A stretch of 64,000 nt of DNA. Origin: Acinetobacter kookii (lineage in GTDB: Bacteria; Pseudomonadota; Gammaproteobacteria; Pseudomonadales; Moraxellaceae). Shown one piece after another: positions 48,519-60,924 of the stretch. Where the stretch lies: positions 97,630-161,629 of the forward strand of contig NZ_FMYO01000006.1 of the NCBI RefSeq assembly GCF_900096895.1, read 5' to 3'. Every line of letters begins with the position of its first letter. The stretch's first letter is position 1. A program made the translations under genes and the position numbers. Under the pieces are notes generated by a model. That model was not told the origin of the DNA. It made no database searches and saw only the letters and a program-made list of their open reading frames with translations.

Positions 48519-48699
48519 AATTAAAATATTCTTTATTCATTGTTATTAATGCTGACATTGTAATCCACAATATGTGAATAAAAGAGCAAATTAATAAAAT
48601 ATTGTGTTTCGTTTTGTGTTTTTTATTATTATATGTGATATAAATCACATTATTTTAAATATAAATTATATTGTTTTTTAATCTGATTATTTTAATTTA
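48519..48699. promoter_or_regulatory. AT-rich promoter region upstream of pgaABCD
   Basis: No gene. The segment TGTGATATAAATCACA at 48634-48649 is a near-perfect inverted repeat (TGTGAT-N4-ATCACA) that matches the CRP/Vfr half-site pattern closely, though with a spacer of four instead of six. It sits about 120 bp before the pgaA start. Confidence 0.45.
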
Positions 48700-48881
48700 A
48701 CGATAATATTTTCTTTATTCAAGCAACCTACAATTTTCATACAACAAGCTATTTTAACGGGTTGTAAAAATATCCTTCCTTACAATCTACTATTTTAATT
48801 TAAAATTCCTCAACGTTAGATTGTTATCCATATCAAATATCATGCAATAAAAAACCCTCAAAAGAGGGTTTTTTTTATTGC
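48700..48881 (+). ncRNA. Candidate small RNA beside sucD (possible Aar homologue)
   Basis: About 180 nt, no gene. Two possible stems on the plus strand, ACAAC/GTTGT near 48741-48764 and ACAATCTA/TAGATTGT at 48782-48824, end at the intrinsic terminator at 48844-48881. I recall an sRNA called Aar in A. baylyi lying between trpS and sucD; position next to the sucD end and size would fit. The stems are AT-rich and long-looped, and the terminator may simply belong to sucD, so this is tentative. Confidence 0.28.
48844..48881. terminator. Bidirectional terminator downstream of sucD
   Basis: GCAATAAAAAACCCTC, AAAA, GAGGGTTTTTTTTATTGC; long symmetrical stem 13 bp from the sucD stop. Confidence 0.9.
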
Positions 48882-48893
48882 ACTTGTTATGTG

Positions 48894-49784
48894 TCACACC
48901 AAACTTTTATTCTTCAACACTTCAAACATGGTTGAGCCAAGTTCTGCAGGACTACGGGTATAAGCCATACCGGCTTTTTCAAAGGCTGCAAATTTTTCTT
49001 CTGCTGTGCCTTTACCCCCCGAAATAATTGCTCCGGCATGCCCCATACGCTTGCCTTTAGGTGCTGTTACCCCTGCAATATAACCCACAACCGGCTTAGT
49101 CACATGAGACTGAATATATTCAGCGGCTTCTTCTTCTGCTGTTCCGCCAATTTCACCAATCATGATGATGGCCTCGGTTTGCGGATCTTCCTGGAACAGT
49201 TTCAGGCAATCAATCTGGTTCATGCCTGGAATTGGATCACCGCCAATGCCAATACAGGTGGATTGACCCAAGCCTAATCTAGTGGTCTGTGCCACTGCTT
49301 CGTAGGTCAATGTTCCGGAACGGGAAATAATGCCGATTTTACCTGGCTGATGAATATGTCCCGGCATAATCCCGACTTTGCACTCACCCGGTGTGATAAT
49401 ACCTGGACAGTTTGGCCCGATCAGACGTGTGCCATTACCGTTGGTTTCTAAATAGCGTTTGGCTTTTAACATATCCAGTGTTGGTACACCCTCCGTAATC
49501 ACCACAATCAGCTCAATCCCAGAGTCTACTGCTTCTACAATTGAATCCAATACAAATGGTGCAGGGACATAAATCACAGAGGCATCTGCATCTGTTTCTT
49601 TGACTGCTTCTTTCATGGTATTAAAAACAGGAAGATGTAAATGGGATTGACCGCCCTTTCCAGGAGTTACCCCACCAACGACTTTGGTGCCATAGGCTAA
49701 GGCTTGTTCTGAATGAAATGTACCATTTTTACCTGTAAAACCTTGTACCAATACTTTCGTGTCTTTATTGATTAATACGCTCAT
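48894..49784 (-). CDS. sucD: Succinyl-CoA synthetase alpha subunit
   Basis: Substrate-level phosphorylation in the TCA cycle with SucC. 296 aa. CoA-binding [18 protein letters not shown] at the N-terminus, the Cys-loop [20 protein letters not shown], and the phosphohistidine region [17 protein letters not shown] (His near residue 246) are intact. Starts 12 bp after sucC with a GGAG site. Confidence 0.97.
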   Translation of the reverse strand: MSVLINKDTKVLVQGFTGKNGTFHSEQALAYGTKVVGGVTPGKGGQSHLHLPVFNTMKEAVKETDADASVIYVPAPFVLDSIVEAVDSGIELIVVITEGVPTLDMLKAKRYLETNGNGTRLIGPNCPGIITPGECKVGIMPGHIHQPGKIGIISRSGTLTYEAVAQTTRLGLGQSTCIGIGGDPIPGMNQIDCLKLFQEDPQTEAIIMIGEIGGTAEEEAAEYIQSHVTKPVVGYIAGVTAPKGKRMGHAGAIISGGKGTAEEKFAAFEKAGMAYTRSPAELGSTMFEVLKNKSLV

Positions 49785-49796
49785 GTTTGATACTCC

Positions 49797-50963
49797 TTAA
49801 GCTTTTACAGCAGCGACAATTTTTTCTGCAGCATCGGCCAAACCTGATGCAGAAATTAACGTGAGTCCAGATTCATCCAATAACTTGGCACCCAGTTCTG
49901 CATTATTTCCTTCCAAACGCACAACGACCGGCACGGCTACGTGAACTTCCTGAACCGCTGCAATAATGGCTTCAGCAATCATGTCACAACGTACAATCCC
50001 ACCAAAAATATTAATTAAAACCCCTTGTACTGAACTGTCTGCCAAAATAATTTTAAAGGCTTCAATGACACGTTCTTTGGTTGCACCCCCTCCCACATCC
50101 AGAAAGTTTGCCGGCTGACCGCCATACAGTTTGATGATGTCCATGGTTGCCATGGCAAGACCGGCACCATTGACCATACAGCCAATGTTTCCTTCTAGGG
50201 CTACATAATTCAGGTCATGCTCTGAAGCTTTCAATTCACGTTCATTTTCCTGGGACTTATCGCGCATCGCTGCAATTTCGGGTAAACGATACAAAGCGTT
50301 AGAGTCGATCCCGACTTTGGCATCAACACATAAGATGTCACCATTTTCACGGACTGAAAGCGGGTTAATTTCAAATAAGGCAAAATCATTTTCAATGAAT
50401 GCCTGATAAGCTGCGGTCATGATTTTGACAAACTGATTGATCTGTCCATCTTTTAAATTCAGTGCAAAAGCCACTTCACGCGCCTGGAATGGCAATAAAC
50501 CCACCAGCGGGTCAACTTCAACTTTAATAATTTTTTCAGGAGTTTCTTCCGCCACTTTTTCAATTTCGACCCCACCCTCAGTGGATGCCATAAAGGTTAT
50601 GCGACGGCTAGAACGGTCGACCACTGCACCAAGGTACAACTCGCGTTCAACCGGATAAACATCTTCAGAGACTAAAATGCTGTTGACTGGCTGCCCATTG
50701 GCATCGGTTTGATACGTAACCAAACGGGTACCAATAATCTGGTTAGCATAGTCTGCGGCTTCTTGCGCAGACTTCACCACTTTTACCCCACCGGCCTTAC
50801 CACGCCCCCCGGCATGAACCTGGGCTTTGAGTACTGCAAATTTTCCTCCAAGCTGTTCAAAAGCTTTTACGGTTTCTTCTGCATTTGTTGCCAGAATACC
50901 CTCTTGCACCGGCATTCCATATTTTTTTAATAACGTTTTTGCTTGATACTCATGTAGATTCAT
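49797..50963 (-). CDS. sucC: Succinyl-CoA synthetase beta subunit
   Basis: 388 aa. N-terminal ATP-grasp fold ([37 protein letters not shown]), then the CoA-ligase domain with [27 protein letters not shown] and [10 protein letters not shown]. First gene of sucCD. It is separated from lpd by 180 bp containing a terminator, so sucCD probably has its own promoter here. Confidence 0.97.
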   Translation of the reverse strand: MNLHEYQAKTLLKKYGMPVQEGILATNAEETVKAFEQLGGKFAVLKAQVHAGGRGKAGGVKVVKSAQEAADYANQIIGTRLVTYQTDANGQPVNSILVSEDVYPVERELYLGAVVDRSSRRITFMASTEGGVEIEKVAEETPEKIIKVEVDPLVGLLPFQAREVAFALNLKDGQINQFVKIMTAAYQAFIENDFALFEINPLSVRENGDILCVDAKVGIDSNALYRLPEIAAMRDKSQENERELKASEHDLNYVALEGNIGCMVNGAGLAMATMDIIKLYGGQPANFLDVGGGATKERVIEAFKIILADSSVQGVLINIFGGIVRCDMIAEAIIAAVQEVHVAVPVVVRLEGNNAELGAKLLDESGLTLISASGLADAAEKIVAAVKA

Positions 50964-51112
50964 TGAACAACCTTTTACTACTTATTTGACTTTGTTATTA
51001 CGTTCACCAATATTTTTTGGTTCACATCAATCCATATTGGTATTTTTAGAACTTAAAATGATTCTTGTCTTTATTTTTAGATGATTGTTCTAATAAAAAC
51101 AACCATCAAATG

Positions 51113-51142
51113 TAAAAAGAGCGGCCTAAGCCGCTCTTTTTT
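51113..51142 (-). terminator. Terminator of sucAB-lpd
   Basis: AAAAAGAGCGGC, CTAA, GCCGCTCTTTTTT directly after the lpd stop; T-run in the minus orientation. Confidence 0.88.
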
Positions 51143-51143
51143 A

Positions 51144-52620
<1,477 letters not shown>

Positions 52621-52637
52621 GGATTTATTCTATAGAA

Positions 52638-53855
52638 TTAAAGGTCAAGGATAAGACGAGCAGGTTCTTCTAACAATTCTTTGATTGCTACAAGGAAACC
52701 TACAGCTTCTTTACCATCAATTAAACGGTGGTCATAAGACAGCGCCAAGTACATCATTGGCAAGATTTCTACTTGACCATTCACTGCCATAGGACGGTCC
52801 TGGATTTTGTGCATACCCAAGATTGCAGTTTGTGGTGTATTCAAAATTGGCGTAGAAAGCAATGAACCGAAAGTACCACCATTGGTAATAGTGAACGTAC
52901 CTCCAGTCATGTCTTCAATGCCTAACTTACCGTCACGTGCCTTAGCAGCATAAGCGCGAATACCGTTTTCTACTTCAGCATAGTTCATGCGGTCAGTATC
53001 ACGTAATACAGGAACCACTAGACCACGGTCGCTTGATACAGCCACACCGATGTCATAGTAACCGTGATAAACAATGTCATCACCATCGATAGAAGCGTTT
53101 ACAGCAGGGTAGCGTTTCAGTGCTTCAGTCGCTGCTTTAACGAAGAATGACATGAAGCCCAGACGCGCACCATGACGCTTTTCGAATGCGTCTTTATATT
53201 GAGCACGCATTTCCATGATTGGTTTCATGTTCACTTCGTTGAACGTAGTCAACATTGCTGTTGATTGAGTCGCAGCAAGTAAACGCTCAGCAACACGTTT
53301 ACGAAGACGGGTCATAGGAACACGTTTTTCGATACGCTCACCCACAGCAACGCTTAAAGGCGCAGCAACAGGAGCCGCCGGTTTAGCTTGATGGTTTGCA
53401 ACATCTTCTTTAGTAATGCGGCCACCGCGACCAGTACCTGCTACATCGCTAGCTGCAATACCCGTTTCAGTCAATGCTTTACGCACTGCTGGAGCTTGGT
53501 CTTGAACAGGCTGGCTACGTTCTACCACAGGTGCAGCACCCGCTTCAGTTTGAGCTGCAGCTTGTTCAACTTTCTCTTCAGATTGAACGGCTTGAGTTTG
53601 CGCAGCGCCAGAAACAGCACCTTCTTCAAACTGTGCAATCACTTCATTTGACAGTACTGTGTCGCCTTCATTTTTAATGATTGACGCAATTGTACCGTCC
53701 GCAGGAGCAACCACTTCCAAAACAACTTTATCAGTTTCGATATCACAGATCACTTCATCACGTGATACCGCTTCACCTGGTTGTTTATGCCAAGTTGCGA
53801 TCGTACCGTCAGCAACTGACTCTGGGAATACCGGTGCTTTAATTTCGGTTGCCAT
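52638..53855 (-). CDS. sucB: Dihydrolipoyl succinyltransferase (E2 of 2-oxoglutarate dehydrogenase)
   Basis: 405 aa core of the complex. One lipoyl domain with [18 protein letters not shown] (lipoyl-Lys near residue 43), an Ala/Glu/Gln-rich linker, the E1/E3-binding segment [15 protein letters not shown], and the catalytic domain ending with the active-site [16 protein letters not shown] (His and Asp). The start overlaps the sucA stop in TAATG. Confidence 0.97.
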   Translation of the reverse strand: MATEIKAPVFPESVADGTIATWHKQPGEAVSRDEVICDIETDKVVLEVVAPADGTIASIIKNEGDTVLSNEVIAQFEEGAVSGAAQTQAVQSEEKVEQAAAQTEAGAAPVVERSQPVQDQAPAVRKALTETGIAASDVAGTGRGGRITKEDVANHQAKPAAPVAAPLSVAVGERIEKRVPMTRLRKRVAERLLAATQSTAMLTTFNEVNMKPIMEMRAQYKDAFEKRHGARLGFMSFFVKAATEALKRYPAVNASIDGDDIVYHGYYDIGVAVSSDRGLVVPVLRDTDRMNYAEVENGIRAYAAKARDGKLGIEDMTGGTFTITNGGTFGSLLSTPILNTPQTAILGMHKIQDRPMAVNGQVEILPMMYLALSYDHRLIDGKEAVGFLVAIKELLEEPARLILDL

Positions 53856-56695
53856 TATTTAGAATCTCCTGATTGTTCAGCTGCAATCGCGAGTGCGTCA
53901 TTTACCAGCTGAGCTTGTTGTTTTGCGTGCAAATATGGTGAACCACATGCCGGTGCAGCAGAAGCTTCACGGCCTGCGAAGCTAATACGTACTTGTTTAC
54001 CTGATTTCATCACGTCGTCATATAGACGCGGTGCGATGAACAACCAAGCACCTTGGTTTTTCGGTTCTTCTTGAGCCCAAACCACTTCTTTGATATTTGG
54101 GTAAGAAGCAAGTACTTCAGCAATGCGTTGTTCTGGATATGGGTACAATTGTTCAATACGAACGATTGCAGTGTTGTTTAATTCCTGTTCACGACGTTTT
54201 TCAAGCAAGTCGTAATAAACCTTACCACCACAAAGTACCAGACGAGTCACATCAGACTTGTTGATGTTGTCGATTTCGTCAATCACAGTCTGGAATGAAC
54301 CATTTGCAAGCTCTTCAAGCGTAGAAGTTGCAAGTTTGTGACGAAGCAATGACTTCGGCGACATGATGATCATTGGCTTGCGGATTGGACGAAGTGCTTG
54401 ACGACGCATCGCATGGAAAATTTGCGCTGGGGTAGTCGGTGTCATCACCTGCATGTTGTCTTCAGCACAAAGCTGCAAGAAACGTTCTAAACGTGCAGAT
54501 GAGTGTTCTGGACCCTGACCTTCAAAACCGTGTGGAAGAAGCATGGTTAAACCACACACGCGTTCCCATTTGGTTTCGCCAGATGCGATGAACTGGTCAA
54601 TCACGACTTGCGCACAGTTCGCGAAGTCACCGAACTGCGCTTCCCAGATAATTAAGCTCTTTGGAAGCGTCGTTGCATAACCGTATTCAAATGCAAGTAC
54701 CGCCATTTCTGACAATAAAGAGTCATAAATTGCTGTACGTGGCTGGTTTTCTTTCAGGTTACATAATGGAATGTAAGTTGAACCGTCCACCTGGTTGTGC
54801 AATTTTGCATGACGGTGTGAGAAGGTACCACGCCCCACGTCTTCACCGGTTAAGCGAACCAGGAAGCCTTCATCCAGAATAGAAGCATAGGCTAGAGTTT
54901 CTGCAGCACCCCAGTTCAGGGGCATTTCACCCGTTTGCATTTTCAGACGGTCATCAATCACTTTTGCAACCTGACGTTGCATCACGAAGCCTTCTGGAAG
55001 CTCACGCATTTTGGTACCGAGTTCTTTCAAGCGTTCGATTGGGAATGATGTATCCCATTCGTCTGTATATTCGTGACCTAGGTATGGAGTCCAGTCAACA
55101 AACATTTTGGTATTTGGTTCAAGTACCAAGGCATTGGCAACATGCTTGCCTGCTTCAAGGTCTGAACGGTATTGTTCAACCATTGCATCAGCAGCAGCAC
55201 GATCCAGAACACCTTGTTGTACAAGTTGGTCAGCATAAAGCGTACGAGTGGTCGCTTTTTTGTTAATTACCTGATACATCATTGGTTGAGTTGCAGCTGG
55301 CTCATCCGCTTCGTTGTGACCACGACGACGGTAACAGAACATGTCAATTACAACGTCTTTACGGAAAGTATGACGGAAGTCATGTGCCAATTGAGAAACA
55401 AACAATACAGCTTCAGGATCATCACCATTCACATGGAAGATCGGTGCCTGAATCATTTTCGCGATATCAGTACAGTATTCTGTAGAACGTGCATCACGTG
55501 GGTCAGAAGTTGTGAAGCCCACCTGGTTGTTGACCACAAGATGAACTGTACCACCTACGGTATAACCACGCGTTTGTGACATCTGGAAGGTTTCTTGGTT
55601 AACACCTTGACCTGCAAATGCTGCATCACCGTGAACAATGATTGGCAATACATCGTCACCGCCAATGTCTTTACGACGCACTTGACGCGCACGTACAGAA
55701 CCTTCAACCACAGGACCTACAATTTCAAGGTGCGACGGGTTAAATGCCAATGCCAAGTGAACTTCGCCGCCTGGAGTCATCACGTTAGATGAGAAACCTT
55801 GGTGGTATTTAACGTCACCAGAACCTTTTTTGTGCAGTGATTTACCTTCAAACTCGCCAAACAGGTCAGCCGGGTTTTTACCCATGATGTTCACAAGCAG
55901 GTTTAAACGGCCACGGTGAGGCATACCGATAACCACTTCTTTACAGCCTACAGAACCTGCGCGTTGAATCAGTTCATTCACCATAGGAATGAAAGATTCA
56001 CCGCCTTCCACACCAAAGCGTTTTGCACCAACGTATTTATTACCGAGGTATTTTTCCAGACCTTCAGCTGCTGTTAAGCGTTCTAAGACGTGTTTTTTCT
56101 GTTCAGCAGTGAAACCGAATTGGCCTTTTGCACTTTCAAGACGTTGTTGAATCCAGCGTTTTTCTTTGGTATCAACAATGTGCATGTATTCAGCACCAAT
56201 AGAAGCACAATAAGTTGCTTCCATTGCCTGAACCATTTCAGCTAAAGTTGCTTCAGTTTTACCGATTGCAAGGTTGCCCGTGTTAAACACTGTGTCTAAA
56301 TCAGATTGAGTCAAACCATGCGCAGCAAGATCAAGATCAGGCACGATTTCACGCTTAGCCAAACCTAATGGATCTAATTTTGCTTTTTGATGACCACGGT
56401 TACGATAAGCTGCAATGAGTTGCAATACGCCAATTTGACGACGCTCATGCTCAGAACTTACAGCACTTTGAATCACAGGTTGAACGCGACTTGAGTTGCG
56501 ACCTAATAAAAGGAATTGCTCACGTACATTGCTATGTGGTTGATCACCTTTAGGGAATTTACCGAAGTATTCTTGCCAGTCAGCACCTACTGAATCTGGA
56601 GCCGTCAAATACTGCTCATAAAGTTCTTCAATATACGCTGCACTGTCAGCGCTAAGTTCAGTGTCAAGACGCAGTGCGTCAGCAACTTCTTGCAT
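53855..56695 (-). CDS. sucA: 2-oxoglutarate dehydrogenase E1 component
   Basis: Thiamine-diphosphate decarboxylase of the 2-oxoglutarate dehydrogenase complex. 946 aa if started at ATG 56695 ([19 protein letters not shown]), 950 from ATG 56707. N-terminal E2-binding segment [13 protein letters not shown] motif [18 protein letters not shown], then [18 protein letters not shown], the transketolase-like pyrimidine domain with [13 protein letters not shown], and [13 protein letters not shown] near the C-terminus. First gene of sucAB-lpd. Confidence 0.97.
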   Translation of the reverse strand: MQEVADALRLDTELSADSAAYIEELYEQYLTAPDSVGADWQEYFGKFPKGDQPHSNVREQFLLLGRNSSRVQPVIQSAVSSEHERRQIGVLQLIAAYRNRGHQKAKLDPLGLAKREIVPDLDLAAHGLTQSDLDTVFNTGNLAIGKTEATLAEMVQAMEATYCASIGAEYMHIVDTKEKRWIQQRLESAKGQFGFTAEQKKHVLERLTAAEGLEKYLGNKYVGAKRFGVEGGESFIPMVNELIQRAGSVGCKEVVIGMPHRGRLNLLVNIMGKNPADLFGEFEGKSLHKKGSGDVKYHQGFSSNVMTPGGEVHLALAFNPSHLEIVGPVVEGSVRARQVRRKDIGGDDVLPIIVHGDAAFAGQGVNQETFQMSQTRGYTVGGTVHLVVNNQVGFTTSDPRDARSTEYCTDIAKMIQAPIFHVNGDDPEAVLFVSQLAHDFRHTFRKDVVIDMFCYRRRGHNEADEPAATQPMMYQVINKKATTRTLYADQLVQQGVLDRAAADAMVEQYRSDLEAGKHVANALVLEPNTKMFVDWTPYLGHEYTDEWDTSFPIERLKELGTKMRELPEGFVMQRQVAKVIDDRLKMQTGEMPLNWGAAETLAYASILDEGFLVRLTGEDVGRGTFSHRHAKLHNQVDGSTYIPLCNLKENQPRTAIYDSLLSEMAVLAFEYGYATTLPKSLIIWEAQFGDFANCAQVVIDQFIASGETKWERVCGLTMLLPHGFEGQGPEHSSARLERFLQLCAEDNMQVMTPTTPAQIFHAMRRQALRPIRKPMIIMSPKSLLRHKLATSTLEELANGSFQTVIDEIDNINKSDVTRLVLCGGKVYYDLLEKRREQELNNTAIVRIEQLYPYPEQRIAEVLASYPNIKEVVWAQEEPKNQGAWLFIAPRLYDDVMKSGKQVRISFAGREASAAPACGSPYLHAKQQAQLVNDALAIAAEQSGDSK

Positions 56696-56707
56696 TTGTG
56701 GACCCAT

Positions 56708-57479
56708 TTCCTATTGCAAAAACATTTTCAGGATGCTTTTTAAGCGAACCCATGATTAATAATGTCAAATTGGTAACATGACATTAGTCCCCATAAGGCA
56801 TAAGCCATGAGGCGTGATCACTACATTAGGAATAACCCAATGTGAATAATGAATCATAACGCCCTCATTGGCATCATCACTCATTGATATATACTCGACC
56901 AAAACCGAGCAATTTTTTGCAAATCGACTTAGAAAAAATAACTACGTGACTTAATTTTTCTAAAGCGATTTATATTTATTTATAAACCTTATACATAATT
57001 TCAAATGTTGAAAAAATGTACGCAAATACAGGGCTTTTTTTAAATATAGCTTTGTGTCAAATCGTAACATGTTCTCCAGTTGCAATTGATTTTTTTGACA
57101 CATACCTCTCATAACTTAGCGAAATACACATCTAACATTTTCATCTAACATATGGTGCTTTATCTCATAATTAGATTCAATCTAGACCAAAGTCCTAGCC
57201 CACCTCACCATATATAACAAAAGAGAGCACAATATTTAAACTGGCTCTCTTTATCTGCGTTATATAATAACATTTTAATCTCAAATTTGCAGATTCAAGC
57301 CTAAAATTAGTGCTTTAATCACCCATTCAAACCATCCCACCAGGCCCAGATCGTTTTTAAGCAAAATTCTGCTTTTGTTTTAATCAATTATATATTTTTT
57401 AACACCGCTGCACACCCCCACTCCCATCTATTCATATAAGCATTTAGTATTCCATACTTATTTACAACTATTAAAAGTA
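56708..57479. other. Long AT-rich intergenic region between sdhB and sucA
   Basis: About 770 bp without a supported gene. It must hold the sucA promoter. A hairpin AGAGAGC/GCTCTCT at 57222-57251 has weak T-tracts on both strands. A 27-codon TTG-started hydrophobic frame (57281-57364, minus) has no ribosome binding site. No known riboswitch was recognised. Confidence 0.45.
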
Positions 57480-57513
57480 TAAAAAAAGCACACCTATGGG
57501 TGTGCTTTTTTTG
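57480..57513. terminator. Terminator of the sdhCDAB operon
   Basis: AAAAAAAGCACACC, TATG, GGTGTGCTTTTTTT, 12 bp after the sdhB stop; symmetrical. Confidence 0.9.
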
Positions 57514-57524
57514 ACTGGAGCAGA

Positions 57525-58235
57525 TTAGCCTGCTTGGTCTAACAACATGCTACGGATGTGACCGATAGCTTTAGTTGGATTAAGACCTTTAGGACAAACT
57601 GATACACAGTTCATGATGCCTTTACAACGGAATAGCGAGAACGGGTCGTCAAGACGAGCCAAACGCTCTTGAGTTGCAGTATCACGAGAGTCAATGATGA
57701 AGCGGTAAGCATTCAACAATGCTGAAGGACCCAGGAACTTGTCAGGGTTCCACCAGAATGACGGACATGAAGTTGAACAGCATGCGCAAAGAATACATTC
57801 GTATAAACCGTCAAGGTGTTCACGTTCTTCAGGAGACTGTAAACGCTCTTTCGGTGGCGCAGGCTGGTTGTTGATCAAGAACGGGTGAATTTTGTTGTAC
57901 TGATCGTAGAACTGGTTCATGTCTACAACCAAGTCTTTAACCACTGGTAGACCTGGAAGTGGACGAACAGTAATCACTTCTGGTAAGTCGTTCAGGTTCC
58001 ACAAACATGCCAAACCGTTTTTACCATTGATGTTTACACCATCAGAACCACAAATACCTTCACGGCATGAACGACGGAACGTTAAAGATTCGTCTTGTAC
58101 TTTCAACGCAAGAAGAGCATCAAGCAACATACGGTGCTTGTCTGTCAATTCAAGTTTAAAAGTTTGCATGTACGGTGCTTTATCCTTGTCAGGATCGTAG
58201 CGGTAGATATTAAATGTACGAGTACCTCTACTCAT
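57525..58235 (-). CDS. sdhB: Succinate dehydrogenase iron-sulfur subunit
   Basis: 236 aa. 2Fe-2S domain with CREGICGSDGVNINGKNGLAC split over residues 60-80, then the 3Fe-4S/4Fe-4S domain with CILCACCSTSCPSFW and FRCKGIMNCVSVCPKGLNP. Electron relay from SdhA flavin to the membrane quinone site. Start with GGAG-type site (AGGGAGAAGTAAG). Last gene of sdhCDAB. Confidence 0.97.
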   Translation of the reverse strand: MSRGTRTFNIYRYDPDKDKAPYMQTFKLELTDKHRMLLDALLALKVQDESLTFRRSCREGICGSDGVNINGKNGLACLWNLNDLPEVITVRPLPGLPVVKDLVVDMNQFYDQYNKIHPFLINNQPAPPKERLQSPEEREHLDGLYECILCACCSTSCPSFWWNPDKFLGPSALLNAYRFIIDSRDTATQERLARLDDPFSLFRCKGIMNCVSVCPKGLNPTKAIGHIRSMLLDQAG

Positions 58236-58249
58236 CTTACTTCTCCCTA

Positions 58250-60148
58250 TTAGAATGTACGCGGTTTAGGTGGAATTGCGGCAACCGATAAAGGCTTATA
58301 ACGCACTGGCTTGTACTCAAGATGGTTGTCAGCAGAGAACCATAATGTGTGCTTCATCCACTCATCATCACGACGACCGTATGGATAATCCGCATGTTCT
58401 GGCGGCAATTCAAAATCGACCACCGTATGCGCACCACGACATTCTTTACGAGCAGCAGCAGAAATCAGTGTTGCTTTCGCCACTTCATACAAGTTTTCAA
58501 CTTCCAAAGCTTCAATACGTGCAGTGTTGAATACTTTAGATTTGTCTTTCAAGTGAATGTTACGAACACGTGGCTCAATCGCAAGAATTTGCTTCACACC
58601 TTCTTCAAGAAGTGCAGATGTACGGAATACACCAGCGTGGTCTTGAACGATATCACGGATTGCATCAGCAACTTCTTGAGCATTTTCACCTGAAGTTGAC
58701 TCATCCAGTTTACGAATACGCTCAACAGTTTGTTCAAGCACAGTCGTAGGAAGCGGTTGGTACTCATCACCATGATGTTTAGTTACATAGTCAATGATAT
58801 GTTGACCAGCAGCTTTACCAAATACAACCAAGTCAAGCAATGAGTTTGTACCTAGACGGTTCGCACCATGTACAGATACACATGAACATTCACCAATTGC
58901 ATAGAAACCTTTCACTGGTTTAGTGAAGTCACGGCCTTCCGCATTTGTAGAATAAACATCAGTATCTTTGTTGTAGTGTGCTTCAAGCGGAGTTGTTTCG
59001 CGAGATTCAGGAACCACAACCTGACCATGAATATTCGTTGGAATACCACCCATTTGATAATGGATTGTTGGTACTACTGGAATTGGCTCTTTAGTGATAT
59101 CCACGTTCGCGAATTTCTTACCAATCTCGAATACAGATGGAAGACGTTTCATGATTGTGTCAGCACCCAGGTGCGTCATATCAAGAAGAATGTAGTCACC
59201 TTTAGGACCACAACCACGACCTTCTTTGATTTCCTGGTCCATAGAACGTGATACGAAGTCACGTGGCGCCAAGTCTTTCAAAGTTGGAGCATAACGTTCC
59301 ATGAACGGTTCGCCGTCTTTGTTACGAAGGATTGCACCTTCACCACGACAACCTTCAGTTAACAATACGCCTGCGCCCGCAACACCCGTTGGGTGGAATT
59401 GCCAGAATTCCATATCCTGTAATGGAATACCTGCACGAGCCGCCATACCAAGACCGTCACCAGTGTTGATATATGCGTTAGTAGATGCACGGTAAACACG
59501 ACCTGCACCACCTGTAGCGAACAATGTTGCTTTCGCCTGGAATACTGCAATTTTACCAGTTTCCTGGTCAATAGCAGTTACACCCAGTACGTCACCCTCT
59601 TCGTTACGGATCAAGTCAAGAGCGATCCATTCCACGAAGAATTGCGTACCCATTTTCACGTTGCTTTGATAAAGCGTGTGAAGAAGTGCGTGACCTGTAC
59701 GGTCAGCTGCAGCACATGCGCGAGGAACCGCTTTTTCACCGTAGTTTGCAGAGTGACCACCGAATGGACGTTGGTAAATTGTACCGTCTGCGTTACGGTC
59801 GAATGGCATACCCAAGTGTTCTAATTCATAAACCACTTGTGGCGCTTCACGCGTCATAAATTCGATCGCGTCTTGGTCACCTAACCAGTCAGAACCTTTT
59901 ACGGTGTCATAAAAGTGGTAGTGCCAGTTATCTTCTTGCATGTTACCAAGAGATGCACCAATACCACCCTGTGCAGCCACAGTATGAGAACGTGTTGGGA
60001 ATACTTTAGTCAGTACCGCAACCTTCAAACCCGCCTGAGCAAGCTGGTAAGATGCGCGCATACCTGAACCACCACCACCAACGATAACAGCATCGAAAGT
60101 TTCGTGTGGAATATTTGTGTAATCTTCTTTAGGGGTTATAGCGCCCAT
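58250..60148 (-). CDS. sdhA: Succinate dehydrogenase flavoprotein subunit
   Basis: 632 aa, covalent-FAD subunit oxidising succinate. FAD-binding DAVIVGGGGSGMRASYQLA, the flavin-linking SHTVAAQGGIGASLG (His), substrate residues in FHPTGVAGAGVL and RGCGPKGDYILLD, and SVHGANRLGTNSLLDLVVFG are intact. A longer N-terminus of about 15 residues precedes the FAD motif. Start ATG 60148 with AGGA upstream; sdhD ends 12 bp before it. Confidence 0.97.
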   Translation of the reverse strand: MGAITPKEDYTNIPHETFDAVIVGGGGSGMRASYQLAQAGLKVAVLTKVFPTRSHTVAAQGGIGASLGNMQEDNWHYHFYDTVKGSDWLGDQDAIEFMTREAPQVVYELEHLGMPFDRNADGTIYQRPFGGHSANYGEKAVPRACAAADRTGHALLHTLYQSNVKMGTQFFVEWIALDLIRNEEGDVLGVTAIDQETGKIAVFQAKATLFATGGAGRVYRASTNAYINTGDGLGMAARAGIPLQDMEFWQFHPTGVAGAGVLLTEGCRGEGAILRNKDGEPFMERYAPTLKDLAPRDFVSRSMDQEIKEGRGCGPKGDYILLDMTHLGADTIMKRLPSVFEIGKKFANVDITKEPIPVVPTIHYQMGGIPTNIHGQVVVPESRETTPLEAHYNKDTDVYSTNAEGRDFTKPVKGFYAIGECSCVSVHGANRLGTNSLLDLVVFGKAAGQHIIDYVTKHHGDEYQPLPTTVLEQTVERIRKLDESTSGENAQEVADAIRDIVQDHAGVFRTSALLEEGVKQILAIEPRVRNIHLKDKSKVFNTARIEALEVENLYEVAKATLISAAARKECRGAHTVVDFELPPEHADYPYGRRDDEWMKHTLWFSADNHLEYKPVRYKPLSVAAIPPKPRTF

Positions 60149-60160
60149 GATATTTTCCTA

Positions 60161-60526
60161 TCAATTCGCCCAAAAAATCTGGATCGCCCAGATTGCATAT
60201 GCAAATACAGCAATAATGACTGCTGAAGTCAGCACCAAACGCAAGCCTGAAGCTGAAGGACCCATTTGACGAGTAGTCACATAATCCGTGAATACCTGCC
60301 ACATGCCAATCCAAGCGTGTGCGACAAGAGATAAGACTGCCAATAAAGACATAATCTTCATTGGTAATGTCATCATAAAGCCAAACCATTGTTCATAGTT
60401 AAATCCACCATTAAGAAGGATCCAACCCAATACCACAACAGTATAAACAGCTAATACAACAGCACTTACACGTTGGATAAACCAATCGCGAGAACCTGAA
60501 CCCGTTAAACCTGTAGCACTTTTCAT
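60161..60526 (-). CDS. sdhD: Succinate dehydrogenase membrane anchor subunit D
   Basis: 121 aa from ATG 60526, overlapping the sdhC stop in TAATG; a longer frame from 60541 is inside sdhC. Three transmembrane helices, with the quinone/haem region SRDWFIQRVSAVVLAVYT and the haem-ligand-type His in LVAHAWIGMWQVFTDY. Anchors SdhAB and carries half of the quinone site. Confidence 0.93.
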   Translation of the reverse strand: MKSATGLTGSGSRDWFIQRVSAVVLAVYTVVVLGWILLNGGFNYEQWFGFMMTLPMKIMSLLAVLSLVAHAWIGMWQVFTDYVTTRQMGPSASGLRLVLTSAVIIAVFAYAIWAIQIFWAN

Positions 60527-60924
60527 TAGAGAACAATCCATACAAATGATGCGACAATTGAAATCGCAGCCAAGATCAATGAAATAGTAGCTGCTACACG
60601 ACCACTTTGCAGTTCTTCAGCAAAACCAAGGTCAGCAAGTAAATGCTTAATACCCATAATAAAATGGAAAAGTAAGCCGGCTACAAATACCCATACGATA
60701 AAGCGTACAATGAAGCCGCCAAAGATTGCTTGAACTTCAGCAAAACCTTCAGCAGAAGACAATGATTTGTCTAGAAGCCACAAAAGTACCGGTACAAGTA
60801 AAAATACGATGACACCAGAAAGACGGTGTAGAATTGATGCAATAGCCACAGGGGATTTTAAGTTTACTTCTAAAACTTGACCCATGGACAAATTGACAGG
60901 TCTGTTGCTTTTCACAGCGGGCAT
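60526..60924 (-). CDS. sdhC: Succinate dehydrogenase cytochrome b556 subunit C
   Basis: 132 aa from ATG 60924, or 129 aa from GTG 60915. The ATG touches an AGG with no spacer, whereas the GTG has AGGA eight bases upstream, so the GTG is a real alternative. Signature NRPVNLSM and SILHRLSGVIVFLLVPVLLWLL, and the haem-ligand His in LLFHFIMGIKHLLADLG. Three transmembrane helices. First gene of sdhCDAB. Confidence 0.94.
   Translation of the reverse strand: MPAVKSNRPVNLSMGQVLEVNLKSPVAIASILHRLSGVIVFLLVPVLLWLLDKSLSSAEGFAEVQAIFGGFIVRFIVWVFVAGLLFHFIMGIKHLLADLGFAEELQSGRVAATISLILAAISIVASFVWIVL

Noticed and set aside
55172..55579. 135-codon plus-strand frame inside sucA
   Set aside because: Antisense shadow of conserved sucA.
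57222..57251. AGAGAGC/GCTCTCT hairpin as an sRNA terminator
   Set aside because: Only four T follow on the minus strand and fewer on the plus, and no promoter or further stems were found.
57281..57364. 27-codon minus-strand frame encoding a hydrophobic Trp-rich peptide between sdhB and sucA, close to a hairpin
   Set aside because: It resembles a small toxin or leader peptide, but the start would be TTG or GTG without any ribosome binding site, and no antisense RNA layout is visible.
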